Made by a program: the position numbers and the translations under genes. The notes under the pieces were generated by a model. The model was given only the letters and a program-made list of their open reading frames with translations, was not told where the DNA came from and made no database searches. From contig DATGXG010000006.1 of the NCBI GenBank assembly GCA_035299085.1, positions 1 to 41,473 on the forward strand: a stretch of DNA of 41,473 nt, given 5' to 3'. Positions 8,267 to 15,602 of this stretch are shown in pieces (position 1 is the first letter of the stretch; every line of letters begins with the position of its first letter). The DNA comes from Bacteroidales bacterium (lineage in GTDB: Bacteria > Bacteroidota > Bacteroidia > Bacteroidales > UBA10428).

Positions 8267-8872
8267 ATGGAGGACGTCAAAGGGCCCATAGTGAAGGATT
8301 TTGTGAAGGCAGCAGCAGATTTCTGCCAGTTAGTTGAACAGGCTTCCAAAAAAAAGACGGGTGAACTATTCAATGAATTTCAGCAGTTGGTGCCTGCACT
8401 GTATATGAAGGCTGCTTTATTGCCATTGCCAAAGTATTGCTATGATGAAGAAATGACAGCCTTTGTTAAAGAGGATGATTATGCCCGGATCCATGATGGA
8501 TTGCAGCATAAATTTGAACTCTTTACCGGCATAACCGGAATGTCGCCGGGAACCTTGCCAAATCAGCATGAATTGATAAGCTTCGCGCTCGCTGAAAGTT
8601 TTACGGATCTCTACGAAGAATTAAAAAATTTCGTAAAGCTTTACGAAGTAGGATTGCCGCAATCGATGAACGATGCAGTATGGTTCTGCCGGAAAAGCTT
8701 TGAACAAAGTCTCGGAATCAGAATTATCGAATCGCTGAAATCTCTCCATTCCCTTGTTTATGATAAAAATTCTACCGGTTCAAGGGCTATTCAGAATGAC
8801 GATTTTCTAAGGGATGAAGAAGAACCCTGGTTCTCTGATGACCAGGAACAAGTATACGGAGATGATGAATAA
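8267..8872 (+). CDS. DUF5063 domain protein
   Basis: A 201-residue, mostly helical, acidic cytoplasmic protein. It resembles DUF5063 proteins, with the conserved FVKAAADFCQLVEQ start, a LVPALYMKAALLPLP segment in the first third and a very acidic C-terminal tail (DEEEPWFSDDQEQVYGDDE). Its function is not known to me. In Bacteroidota it commonly precedes a 3'-5' exonuclease, as it does here: the stop codon overlaps the start of the exonuclease gene, which implies coupled translation and possibly a joint role in nucleic acid processing. That functional link is inference from gene order only. Confidence 0.8.
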   Translation: MEDVKGPIVKDFVKAAADFCQLVEQASKKKTGELFNEFQQLVPALYMKAALLPLPKYCYDEEMTAFVKEDDYARIHDGLQHKFELFTGITGMSPGTLPNQHELISFALAESFTDLYEELKNFVKLYEVGLPQSMNDAVWFCRKSFEQSLGIRIIESLKSLHSLVYDKNSTGSRAIQNDDFLRDEEEPWFSDDQEQVYGDDE

Positions 8873-9455
8873 TCTCAGGTATTTCTCCAATGTTGAAGAT
8901 GATTATATAAAGTCGTTGCCTTCAATGACTTTTCCGGGTACAATCACAGTTGTGGATCAGCCTGCTTCATATGATGTGATACACCGTTTGCTTAAAGATG
9001 AATTTATTCTTGGTTTTGATACAGAAACCAGGCCTTCTTTCAAAAAAGGAAGGACACACAATGTGGCGTTGCTGCAATTATCAACTCGCGAACAAGCTGT
9101 TCTCATCAGGACCAACCTTGTTCCCATTCCACGTTTTGTAGTAGACATTCTTGAAAATGAAAACATTATCAAAGTGGGTGTTGCCATTAAGGACGATTTG
9201 AATGCTCTCAACCGTCTCGTCAGTTTCAAGCCCGGAGGCTTTGTTGATCTTCAGCAATTCGTTAAGAAATTCGGAATTGAGGATAACGGTCTGAAAAAAC
9301 TGGTGGCCAATATTATGGGATACCGGATCTCTAAGAAATCACAAACATCCAACTGGGAACAGGAAGTTCTCAGCCGTGAGCAACTCGAATATGCCGCCAC
9401 GGATGCCTGGGTATGCCGGCAAATGTACGAAATACTGAATAACACCATTAACTGA
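8865..9455 (+). CDS. 3'-5' exonuclease, DEDDy (RNase D-like)
   Basis: A 196-residue DnaQ-fold exonuclease with all acidic motifs: ExoI LGFDTETRPSF (D52, E54), ExoII VGVAIKDDL (D111 or D110) and ExoIII EYAATDAWVC (Y176, D180), which makes it DEDDy type. It lacks the HRDC domains of true RNase D, so it is a single-domain enzyme; the substrate could be RNA or DNA ends. Two ATG codons at 8862 and 8865 overlap the last codons of the DUF5063 gene. GGAG at 8858-8861 lies directly before them, and 8865 is preferred because it leaves at least a few bases of spacing. An upstream in-frame ATG at 8814 would add 17 unlike residues inside the DUF5063 gene and is rejected. Confidence 0.9.
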   Translation: MNNLRYFSNVEDDYIKSLPSMTFPGTITVVDQPASYDVIHRLLKDEFILGFDTETRPSFKKGRTHNVALLQLSTREQAVLIRTNLVPIPRFVVDILENENIIKVGVAIKDDLNALNRLVSFKPGGFVDLQQFVKKFGIEDNGLKKLVANIMGYRISKKSQTSNWEQEVLSREQLEYAATDAWVCRQMYEILNNTIN

Positions 9456-9462
9456 CTTTCGC

Positions 9463-10650
9463 ATGAACGGTTTTACAACCATTTTTCTGAAGCCCGGAAA
9501 AGAACAATCGGTCATGAGAATGCATCCCTGGATTTTCTCCGGGGCCATTAAGAAAATTGACGGAAAGCCGGCTGAAGGCGATATCGTTGAAGTTTTTTCC
9601 TCTGAACGTGAATTCCTGGCAATGGGCCATTACCAGGTAGGTTCAATTGCCATAAGGCTGTTCTCTTTTGACCCTGTTGAACCCGGCAAAGAGTTCTGGA
9701 AACAGGTTATCCGGAAAGCATATGATTTCAGGGCCACACTGAATCTTACAGATAACCCCGGCACAAATGTATACAGGCTTATAAATGGCGAAGGCGATGG
9801 TTTGCCGGGATTGATCATTGACTATTATAACGGGATCGCCGTAATGCAGATGCATTCTATCGGGATGTACCGTATCAGGAAAGTAATAGCTGAAATACTT
9901 GCGGAGTTGTATGGTAAAAAACTGACCGCAGTTTACGATAAGAGTGAAAGTACGTTGCCCTTCAAAGCCAACCTGAACGCCAAAAATGAATTTTTGATTG
10001 GCAGCAGGGCATCGGGTGAGGTTATTGAGAATGGGCACCGGTTCGGTATTGATGCCGAGACCGGGCAAAAGACGGGATTTTTTATTGACCAGCGCGAAAA
10101 CAGGGAGCTGCTTACACGGTATATTAAAGATAAAGATGTACTGAACATGTTTTGCTATACGGGAGGCTTCTCGGTGTATGCCTCTGCAGAAGGGGCACGC
10201 CTTGTGCATTCGGTAGACAGTTCAGCACAGGCCATTGAGCTTACAGACAAAAACATTCAGCTTAACAATATACCTTCAGAAAAGCACCAGTCCTTTGCTA
10301 CGGATGCTTTTTCATTTCTGAATAACATTAAGGATAAGTATGATGTGATAATCCTTGATCCACCTGCTTTTGCCAAGCACCAGGATGCTCTGAACAATGC
10401 TCTGATGGGCTACAAAAGACTTAACCAGAAGGCGATTGAACAGGTCAGACCCGGTGGGATCATTTTTACTTTTTCCTGCTCCCAGGTAGTTACCAAAGAA
10501 AACTTCCGCAAATCGGTTTTCGCTGCCGCCGCCAATTCCGGTCGTGAAGTCCGTATCCTCCACCAGCTCACCCAACCCCCCGATCATCCCATCTCCATTT
10601 ACCATCCCGAAGGAGAATACCTCAAGGGATTAGTGATACAGGTAGAGTAA
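9463..10650 (+). CDS. class I rRNA methyltransferase, RlmI-like (PUA domain plus SAM domain)
   Basis: A 395-residue protein with an N-terminal PUA domain (residues 1-75, containing HPWIFSGAI), an RlmI-type middle domain and a Rossmann methyltransferase. Motifs are GQKTGFFIDQRENR (201-214), the SAM loop VLNMFCYTGGFSVYA (226-240), DPPAF (299-303) and TFSCS with the probable catalytic Cys339. E. coli RlmI makes m5C1962 in 23S rRNA, and the residue pattern supports a 5-methylcytosine mechanism. It follows the exonuclease by seven bases, so DUF5063, exonuclease and methyltransferase look like one transcript with an RNA-centred theme. The orthologous target in this organism is inferred. Confidence 0.9.
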   Translation: MNGFTTIFLKPGKEQSVMRMHPWIFSGAIKKIDGKPAEGDIVEVFSSEREFLAMGHYQVGSIAIRLFSFDPVEPGKEFWKQVIRKAYDFRATLNLTDNPGTNVYRLINGEGDGLPGLIIDYYNGIAVMQMHSIGMYRIRKVIAEILAELYGKKLTAVYDKSESTLPFKANLNAKNEFLIGSRASGEVIENGHRFGIDAETGQKTGFFIDQRENRELLTRYIKDKDVLNMFCYTGGFSVYASAEGARLVHSVDSSAQAIELTDKNIQLNNIPSEKHQSFATDAFSFLNNIKDKYDVIILDPPAFAKHQDALNNALMGYKRLNQKAIEQVRPGGIIFTFSCSQVVTKENFRKSVFAAAANSGREVRILHQLTQPPDHPISIYHPEGEYLKGLVIQVE

Positions 10651-10710
10651 GGGGCTTGCCCCCATATCATCGGGGTTCATCGGTGTCGGTTCATCGGGGT
10701 CGGACCAGAG
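10651..10710. repeat. short hairpin and CATCGG-rich tandem units after the RlmI-like gene
   Basis: GGGGC TT GCCCC at 10651-10662 forms a tight hairpin directly after the methyltransferase stop but has no T tract. It is followed by three related units starting CATCGG (CATCGGGGTT, CATCGGTGTCGGTT, CATCGGGGTCGG), the last of which runs into the left inverted repeat of the neighbouring element. Confidence 0.7.
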
Positions 10711-10954
10711 TACATCATTGTTTTTCAATAATTTAAACCCTAAAAAGAGGCCTTTTTTAGCCTTAGAGCTTCATTTTTAGTATCAAAAACAGGCTTCTAA
10801 GAAATTTTTAGGATTTTTAATTAGCAGTCCATAACATTAAAATTCCTTAGAGGGCCAAAAAAAGGGTCAAAAATGGGCCTCTAAGGCCGAAAATAACCAA
10901 AAAAACAGGCGTATAATATTGATTATATGTTATTTAGTCTGGTCCGACCCCGAT
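10693..10954. mobile_element. MITE-like noncoding element with 17-bp terminal inverted repeats
   Basis: The left end ATCGGGGTCGGACCAGA (10693-10709) is the exact reverse complement of the right end (10938-10954). They enclose 228 AT-rich bases without an open frame. The interior holds several CCTTAGAGG/CCTCTAAGG motifs that fold into hairpins, the best being 10845-10856 with 10875-10886. The bases directly outside both ends are TTC, a possible 3-bp target duplication, although three bases can match by chance. The right end lies inside the coding sequence of the STN protein and encodes its last residues. No transposase is present in the window, so mobility is inferred from structure only; a family of folded intergenic repeats is the alternative. 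Confidence 0.65.
10845..10886. repeat. CCTTAGAGG inverted repeat (hairpin) inside the element
   Basis: CCTTAGAGGGCC at 10845-10856 pairs with GGGCCTCTAAGG at 10875-10886 with one mismatch and an 18-base A-rich loop. Related half-sites occur nearby (GGCCTTTTTTAGCCTTAGAG from 10754 and GGCTTCTAAG from 10792), and GGCCTCTAAGGCC at 10876-10888 is itself a small perfect stem with a 3-base loop. The pattern suggests structured RNA or a folded single-stranded intermediate. Confidence 0.7.
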
Positions 10955-12465
10955 TTCTTCTTCAGCTTAGCCAATGCATTTTCAAGTGATTCATCGGGTT
11001 TGATGAAGTTGTATTCTCCCCAGAAGGATTCGTCGTAATCGCCGAGCTGGTCGATGAAGAACTCGAAGGGACGGGCGCTTTCACGATAGGAAAAACGGTT
11101 TACATCAACTGTGTCCATGTCGATTACAACGGTTTCAAGACGGGTGTTATATACTGAACTGCTCAGCTGATGCCGGTTCCGGATCTTAAACGCGGTTTCA
11201 CAGTCGATCATATGCAGGTAATACCGGCTTCCTATTTTGCGGAATGCCACTTTGTAACTGGCTTTTAACGTCTTCACAATCATATTCGGGGGCTTCCGTA
11301 CAATGAACCTGTCAGTGGCAAGATCAAGGTATTCAGGATCCACCTGGAATTCAACCCATGAATAAGCCATGTCCTGAATATCAATGATGATACGCCCCGA
11401 ATAGAATGTTCCCTGCGGAGAACCTTTTATGGGTTTAAACTCAACCACATACCTGTCCCTGCCGTCCTCCACCACAATGTCGGATAACTGGTAATGATAA
11501 TCGCCAAGGTTTTCCCCTGTCAGAAAATCAGGCATGTTCTTAACCACATCAAGCATGAGCATGGTGTTTAACCCGGCTTTCAGTTTCAGCATTACCGAAT
11601 CATTACGGCTGAAATTCTCGTTTCTTCTTCCCTTGAGTATCTTTACCCTGTCGGGCGCCGAAGACATATACGCGGTCTTGAAATTTTCAAGAATTGCCTC
11701 GGATACCATCATGTATTTGCTGCCTTTCTTTATGGTCTCCCTGTAAAAAGAAGTAAGTAACGCCGGTTTGTCGGGGTAATTGTCCCGTATCCTGCGGTCG
11801 GCATTCCGCAAAAGCATTACCGGGCTTATTTTACGGATAATTACCTCCTGGATGGGTATAATATCGGGTTCAAGATAATACTGCTGATTGGTGTTGATGA
11901 GCGAAGAAACCGGTGCTGAAAAGTTCTTGTATCCTATACATGAAATACTGAGCGTTTCCTTTAACATAGACGATTCAAGCTTTAGCTGGAATTCACCTTC
12001 CCCGTTGCTGACCACGCCTATAGGCTTTCCTACAAGGTACACACTGCTGAAAGGAAGAGTTTGCCGGGTTTCCCTGTCAAATACTTTACCGGATATTTTA
12101 ACCAGGAACACCGAATCAACCACACTGTCGGGATTGGCGGATACTGTTCTGAAGGGTTTATAAATCACCAGGTGCCTCCCGATCACATCATAATCGAGTT
12201 CCGGATTGTTAAACATTTTTACAAGAATGCCTTCCAGTGTTTCCTGCTGTGCCTTTAAGGTAATGGTCTTTTTTCTGTCGAACAATCCGGAATTATAAGA
12301 AGGTGAAAGACCCGTTTGTTGCTCCAGAATTTTTAATGCCTGGTCAATAGTGCAGGTGGTTTCAGGAATCGTGAGCCGCTTGAGAAGCAACGAATCCTGG
12401 GCCTGTGCGACAATTGTCGCAACCAGCAGGCACAGGACTAATGCCAGGGAGCGGTGAGACACCAT
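10930..12465 (-). CDS. STN-domain plus carboxypeptidase-regulatory-like protein, no TonB barrel (third gene of the ECF operon)
   Basis: A 511-residue exported protein: signal peptide (cleavage near AQAQD); an STN domain at about residues 27-105 (LKILEQQTGLSPSYNSG, then VIGRHLVIYKPF), as in FecA-type receptors and secretins; a carboxypeptidase-D regulatory-like beta sandwich at about 123-205; and a C-terminal beta-rich region of about 280 residues with SFYRETIKKGSKYMMVSEA and FWGEYNFIKPDESLE. In classic systems STN contacts FecR in the periplasm and is followed by a TonB plug and barrel; both are absent here. It begins nine bases after fecR. The C-terminal region is 30-40% like the gene at 14180 by eye and may be a LolA-like fold (a guess). 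Its last residues, SGSDQTK, are encoded by the inverted repeat and interior of the adjacent element. Confidence 0.8.
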   Translation of the reverse strand: MVSHRSLALVLCLLVATIVAQAQDSLLLKRLTIPETTCTIDQALKILEQQTGLSPSYNSGLFDRKKTITLKAQQETLEGILVKMFNNPELDYDVIGRHLVIYKPFRTVSANPDSVVDSVFLVKISGKVFDRETRQTLPFSSVYLVGKPIGVVSNGEGEFQLKLESSMLKETLSISCIGYKNFSAPVSSLINTNQQYYLEPDIIPIQEVIIRKISPVMLLRNADRRIRDNYPDKPALLTSFYRETIKKGSKYMMVSEAILENFKTAYMSSAPDRVKILKGRRNENFSRNDSVMLKLKAGLNTMLMLDVVKNMPDFLTGENLGDYHYQLSDIVVEDGRDRYVVEFKPIKGSPQGTFYSGRIIIDIQDMAYSWVEFQVDPEYLDLATDRFIVRKPPNMIVKTLKASYKVAFRKIGSRYYLHMIDCETAFKIRNRHQLSSSVYNTRLETVVIDMDTVDVNRFSYRESARPFEFFIDQLGDYDESFWGEYNFIKPDESLENALAKLKKKSGSDQTK

Positions 12466-12474
12466 CAGGGAAAT

Positions 12475-13482
12475 TTATTGTGAAAGATAGATCGTATCGT
12501 TTGATTTTGCAAAGTTGAAATTACCTATAATGCTAATTGTTTTAATTACCGTATCAAGGGGATCACCCTGAAAAGATCCGTTTGCTTTAATCGTACCGTT
12601 CGGCACATTTTTAAGTATAATTTCAGTATCATAAACACTTCGTACAACTGAAATTACTTCTTCGATAGGAGTGTCTGAGAAAGTGAGTGAACGGGTTTTC
12701 CAGGCAATTGAATTGGCATTTACAGCCTTCACAAGGTTTATTTTCTCATGATTAATTGAACCTATGCTACCCGGTTTTATAAGAACCTTATTATTGAGAT
12801 CATTTCTGTCTGACAGTTCCACCAAACCTGTGGTTACATATACTTCAGCATGTTTTTCGCTGTTGCTTGAATTCACATTAAAAGTGGTTCCGAGAACCCG
12901 GATGCGGGCATCACCGGCATATATTATAAAAGGCCTGTCGCTTTCATGTTTCACTTCAAAATAAGCCTCACCATCAAGCCGTACTTCCCTAATTTTTTTA
13001 CCAAAATGTTTCGGATAAGTAAGGGTGGCATTGCTGTTCAAATAGATTACCGACCCATCTGCGAGTTCAATCGATCTTCCCTTATCCATCAATGAAGCCG
13101 TGAAGGTAACTTTACTGAACCGGTTTACAATACTTACTGATGCAACACCAAGCACAACAAGCAATAACAGCGACGCGGCAATACGCATCACCATTGAAAA
13201 ACGACCCGAAACGGTTTTTGGCTGAACCGGCATCTGTTCCATAACCGGTTCTGCTGCGATCCGGTTCTGAAACTTGCTCCACGCTTTATCCACATCAAAA
13301 TGAGGCTCCATTGAATTCATCTTCTTCCAATCTGATTTAACATCATTCAACAATGCCCTGTTTTGGGGACTTTTTGAAGCCCATTCCATCAGCGTATTGT
13401 TCTCCTTTTCATTGGTTTCACCGGCCATGTACTTTGCTAGTAAATTCCAATCTGTTTTATATTTTGTAAACATAATTTTCAT
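12475..13482 (-). CDS. FecR-family anti-sigma factor (FecR plus DUF4974)
   Basis: A 335-residue single-pass inner-membrane protein. The cytoplasmic N-terminal part (about 1-95, with LLAKYMAGETNEKE and DWKKM) binds the sigma factor in this family. A membrane segment follows at about 98-120 (IAASLLLLVVLGVASVSIV), then the periplasmic FecR domain (ELADGSVIYLNSNATLTYP, VRLDGEAYFEVKHESDRPFII with GTTFNVN) and a DUF4974 domain at the end (LTFSDTPIEEVISVV, then YLSQ). It keeps the adjacent ECF sigma factor under control until a signal arrives from an STN-containing partner. It starts two bases after the sigma stop and is followed nine bases later by the STN gene, so the three form a tight operon. 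Confidence 0.95.
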   Translation of the reverse strand: MKIMFTKYKTDWNLLAKYMAGETNEKENNTLMEWASKSPQNRALLNDVKSDWKKMNSMEPHFDVDKAWSKFQNRIAAEPVMEQMPVQPKTVSGRFSMVMRIAASLLLLVVLGVASVSIVNRFSKVTFTASLMDKGRSIELADGSVIYLNSNATLTYPKHFGKKIREVRLDGEAYFEVKHESDRPFIIYAGDARIRVLGTTFNVNSSNSEKHAEVYVTTGLVELSDRNDLNNKVLIKPGSIGSINHEKINLVKAVNANSIAWKTRSLTFSDTPIEEVISVVRSVYDTEIILKNVPNGTIKANGSFQGDPLDTVIKTISIIGNFNFAKSNDTIYLSQ

Positions 13483-13484
13483 TT

Positions 13485-14084
13485 TTAAGCCATTTCAGCA
13501 TATTCTTTAAGGTTCTTCCGGAGCATTTTCAGCGCCTTTCCCATATTAGCCTCCACTGTTTTAACCGAAATCGAAAGCTTTAAGGCTATTTCATTGTATT
13601 TCAACCCCTCATAGCGATTCAGCCTGAAAATCCTGCTGCACCGTTCGGGCAATGAATTCAGCGTATCATCAATTATACCCTGCAATTCGCGGGCATTTGA
13701 GCTATGCTGTGGCTCGTTGTCCACCTCTGATTCATGCAATAAGTAATAATTCCTGTATCTTGTTTCCACATTCCGGTGCTCGATAAATTTAAGGCACCGG
13801 TTATGAACGGCCGAATACAGGTATGATTTCAAAGAACTGTTGATCTGTAACTCCGATTTTTTTTCCCATAACTTGTAAAACAACTCCTGGACAATTTCTT
13901 CTGCAGTATCCGAATCATTAACAAAACGGTAAGCGTAAGCGCACAGCATCTGGTAATATTGCCGGAACATGGATTCAAATGATTGCAGATCCATTAATGA
14001 GATCTGGCTTGTATTGCCGTAATCGACCATCTTTGCTACTGCCTGTTCAGGGTAATTCATTTGGTTCGATCGTAAAATTAACAT
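13485..14084 (-). CDS. RNA polymerase ECF sigma factor (FecI-like, Bacteroidota type)
   Basis: A 199-residue sigma-70 family factor. Region 2 is visible at about residues 35-105 (FRQYYQMLCAYAYRFVNDSDTAEEIVQELFYKLWEK, in pieces) and region 4 at about 135-190 (LNSLPERCSRIFRLNRYEGLKYNEIA, KTVEANMGKALKMLRKNL). It would direct polymerase to its own small regulon when FecR releases it. The start is uncertain: the ATG at 14084 gives MLILRSNQ, but Met9 (MNYPEQ) and Met19 (MVDYGN) are plausible. A strong hairpin and a GGGGTTAGGT motif lie between this gene and the paralogue upstream, so it probably has its own promoter. Confidence 0.95.
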   Translation of the reverse strand: MLILRSNQMNYPEQAVAKMVDYGNTSQISLMDLQSFESMFRQYYQMLCAYAYRFVNDSDTAEEIVQELFYKLWEKKSELQINSSLKSYLYSAVHNRCLKFIEHRNVETRYRNYYLLHESEVDNEPQHSSNARELQGIIDDTLNSLPERCSRIFRLNRYEGLKYNEIALKLSISVKTVEANMGKALKMLRKNLKEYAEMA

Positions 14085-14115
14085 TCTTATTGATATCCTG
14101 TGAGCTTTTTACTAA

Positions 14116-14151
14116 ATCACCTCCCTCGGACCGGAGTCTTCGGGAGGTGAT
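14116..14151 (-). terminator. hairpin between the STN paralogue and the sigma gene
   Basis: ATCACCTCCC at 14116-14125 and GGGAGGTGAT at 14142-14151 are perfect 10-base complements with a 16-base loop. On the minus strand the stem is followed by TTTAGTAAAAA, a weak T tract, so it may end the transcript of the gene at 14180. It may instead be a leader hairpin of the sigma transcript. The arms match the Shine-Dalgarno and anti-Shine-Dalgarno cores. Confidence 0.5.
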
Positions 14152-14182
14152 GACCTTATATTAACCTTCTACCTAACCCCTA
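14152..14182 (-). promoter_or_regulatory. possible ECF-type promoter upstream of the sigma gene (GGGGTTAGGT)
   Basis: On the minus strand, directly at the TAG stop of the upstream gene, the sequence reads TAGGGGTTAGGTAG and then, about 17 bases on, GGTCATC. G-rich AGGGGTTAGG-like boxes occur, as I recall, before FecR-controlled ECF genes in Bacteroidota. A related GGGGGGTCGAGGTCAT lies upstream of the paralogue at about 15550-15565. This is inference from two sites only. Confidence 0.3.
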
Positions 14183-15481
14183 GTCAATGTTCTGCCACCG
14201 CAGTTTCTTATTGAGCTTGTTTATAACCGACTCAATTGATTCTTCAGGTTTAATGTAATTGTAGTCGCCCCAGAAATTCTCATCTTTATAGGCATTTACC
14301 TTGTCGGCAAAAATATCTGTCATCCTGGTCTGGTCCCTGTATTTTGCCTTGTTAATATTTTCCGTATTCCGGTCAGTCACTGCCATTTCAAGTGCCGTGG
14401 TATAAGTGGCATCGAAACGTTTCTTTTTCCAGTCGCATTTGAAAACCAGTTCTGACCGTACATGGTTGAGGTACCATTTTTCATTCAGAACCCTGTAATT
14501 GATTGAGTAATCGGCACCAAGGACGTCAATCTTAAGATCCATGGGTTTTTTCCTTACCAGTTCATTGTCGGCAATGTCAAGGGCCTTATCACTGAAGGAA
14601 AAGTCGATTCTTGAAATGGCCATGTTCTTCGTGTCGAGATAAACAGTGCCTTTGTAAAGAGCAATGTCAACTTCAGGTTTCTGATCAAACTGGATTACAT
14701 AGTTATCGCGTCCGTCAATGGATGCATATCCGGCGAATTTAAAATTATACTTGTCGAAGTATTCTTCTGAAAGGATTTCACCCGGGTTTTTAACCACATC
14801 AAGGAGGAAGCTAGTCTTAGGACCACCCTGTAATTTGAACATCAGGGTATCCATTTTCTTCACATCCTCACTTTTACGGCCCTTGAAAATTTTAACCCTG
14901 TCATAATCCATCAGGCTTGTGTAAGGCGATTTATATACATCAAGGACAGCTTCTGCAACAGCCACATAAGAACGGTTCTGTTTAACCGTTTCACGGTAGA
15001 ATCCAACCTGCATTTCAGGGTCAGCGTTGTAATTTTCAGGAATTCGCCTGTAGGCCATCCTGAGAAGATCCATGGGATCGTCGCTGCGGATAACTACCTG
15101 CTCCAGCGGAGTTGCCGCTATTTCGAGCCTGAATGTGTTTTCCCTGTCTTTTAGTTCTGCCAGGTCAACAATCAGGTTTTTGTAACCGAGGTTTGAAATA
15201 CCCAGCTTGCGGTTCAGTTCTGTTGTGGGAACTTTTAAAATAAATTCACCGTCGGCATTTGTAACAGTGCCCAGGCTGCTTCCAACCAGGTAAACGTTTG
15301 CAAATACAACCGGTTTCTTTGTAGTGTGATCGATAACCTTACCTGTAAAAACTTTAAAGGCGGTATCCTGAGGATTTCTTTCGCGGTTCCAACCGGAACC
15401 CATTGCCTGCACTGATGTTATGCCGACGAGGATCAGCATCAGGGCAAGAGTGTTTACTGAATTTTTAATTAATGATTTCAT
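14180..15481 (-). CDS. carboxypeptidase-regulatory-like exported protein, paralogue of the STN protein but without STN
   Basis: A 433-residue protein with a signal peptide (cleavage near VQA) followed directly by a carboxypeptidase-D regulatory-like domain (FTGKVIDHTTKKPVVFANVYLVG, in pieces; about residues 45-125) and a beta-rich C-terminal region containing GFYRETVKQNRSYVAVAEA, DRVKIFKGRKSEDV and FWGDYNYIKPEESIE. The same blocks in the same order occur in the protein at 10930, so the two are paralogues; this copy lacks the roughly 90-residue STN domain. There is no TonB plug or barrel. It probably acts in the periplasm or at the outer membrane, but I cannot name a biochemical role. It precedes the sigma gene on the same strand with a 95-base gap, which suggests it is a target or partner of the ECF system. 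Confidence 0.8.
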   Translation of the reverse strand: MKSLIKNSVNTLALMLILVGITSVQAMGSGWNRERNPQDTAFKVFTGKVIDHTTKKPVVFANVYLVGSSLGTVTNADGEFILKVPTTELNRKLGISNLGYKNLIVDLAELKDRENTFRLEIAATPLEQVVIRSDDPMDLLRMAYRRIPENYNADPEMQVGFYRETVKQNRSYVAVAEAVLDVYKSPYTSLMDYDRVKIFKGRKSEDVKKMDTLMFKLQGGPKTSFLLDVVKNPGEILSEEYFDKYNFKFAGYASIDGRDNYVIQFDQKPEVDIALYKGTVYLDTKNMAISRIDFSFSDKALDIADNELVRKKPMDLKIDVLGADYSINYRVLNEKWYLNHVRSELVFKCDWKKKRFDATYTTALEMAVTDRNTENINKAKYRDQTRMTDIFADKVNAYKDENFWGDYNYIKPEESIESVINKLNKKLRWQNID

Positions 15482-15602
15482 GACAATTCGTATTGAGTGA
15501 TTTATTTATTTTCCTGGTCTTGATCATTCGGAAAAGCTTTTCTGTCTATATGACCTCGACCCCCCTCAATACCCTATCAGGAAATTTATTGATTTGTTGA
15601 TT
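15482..15602 (-). promoter_or_regulatory. leader/promoter region of the STN paralogue
   Basis: A 121-base gap between the asparagine-synthetase-like gene end and the ATG at 15481. On the minus strand it holds TAGGGTATTGAGGGGGG followed by TCGAGGTCATATAGAC (a G-rich box like that before the sigma gene) and then a 12-base perfect palindrome GAAAAGCTTTTC at 15531-15542. No TAnnTTTG is seen, which fits use of an alternative sigma factor. Confidence 0.35.

Noticed and set aside
8814..8864. Exonuclease start at 8814
   Set aside because: It adds 17 residues encoded out of frame inside DUF5063 with no similarity to the family.
9643..10209. 188-residue open frame on the minus strand
   Set aside because: It lies wholly within the RlmI-like gene, has no family features and mirrors its codons.
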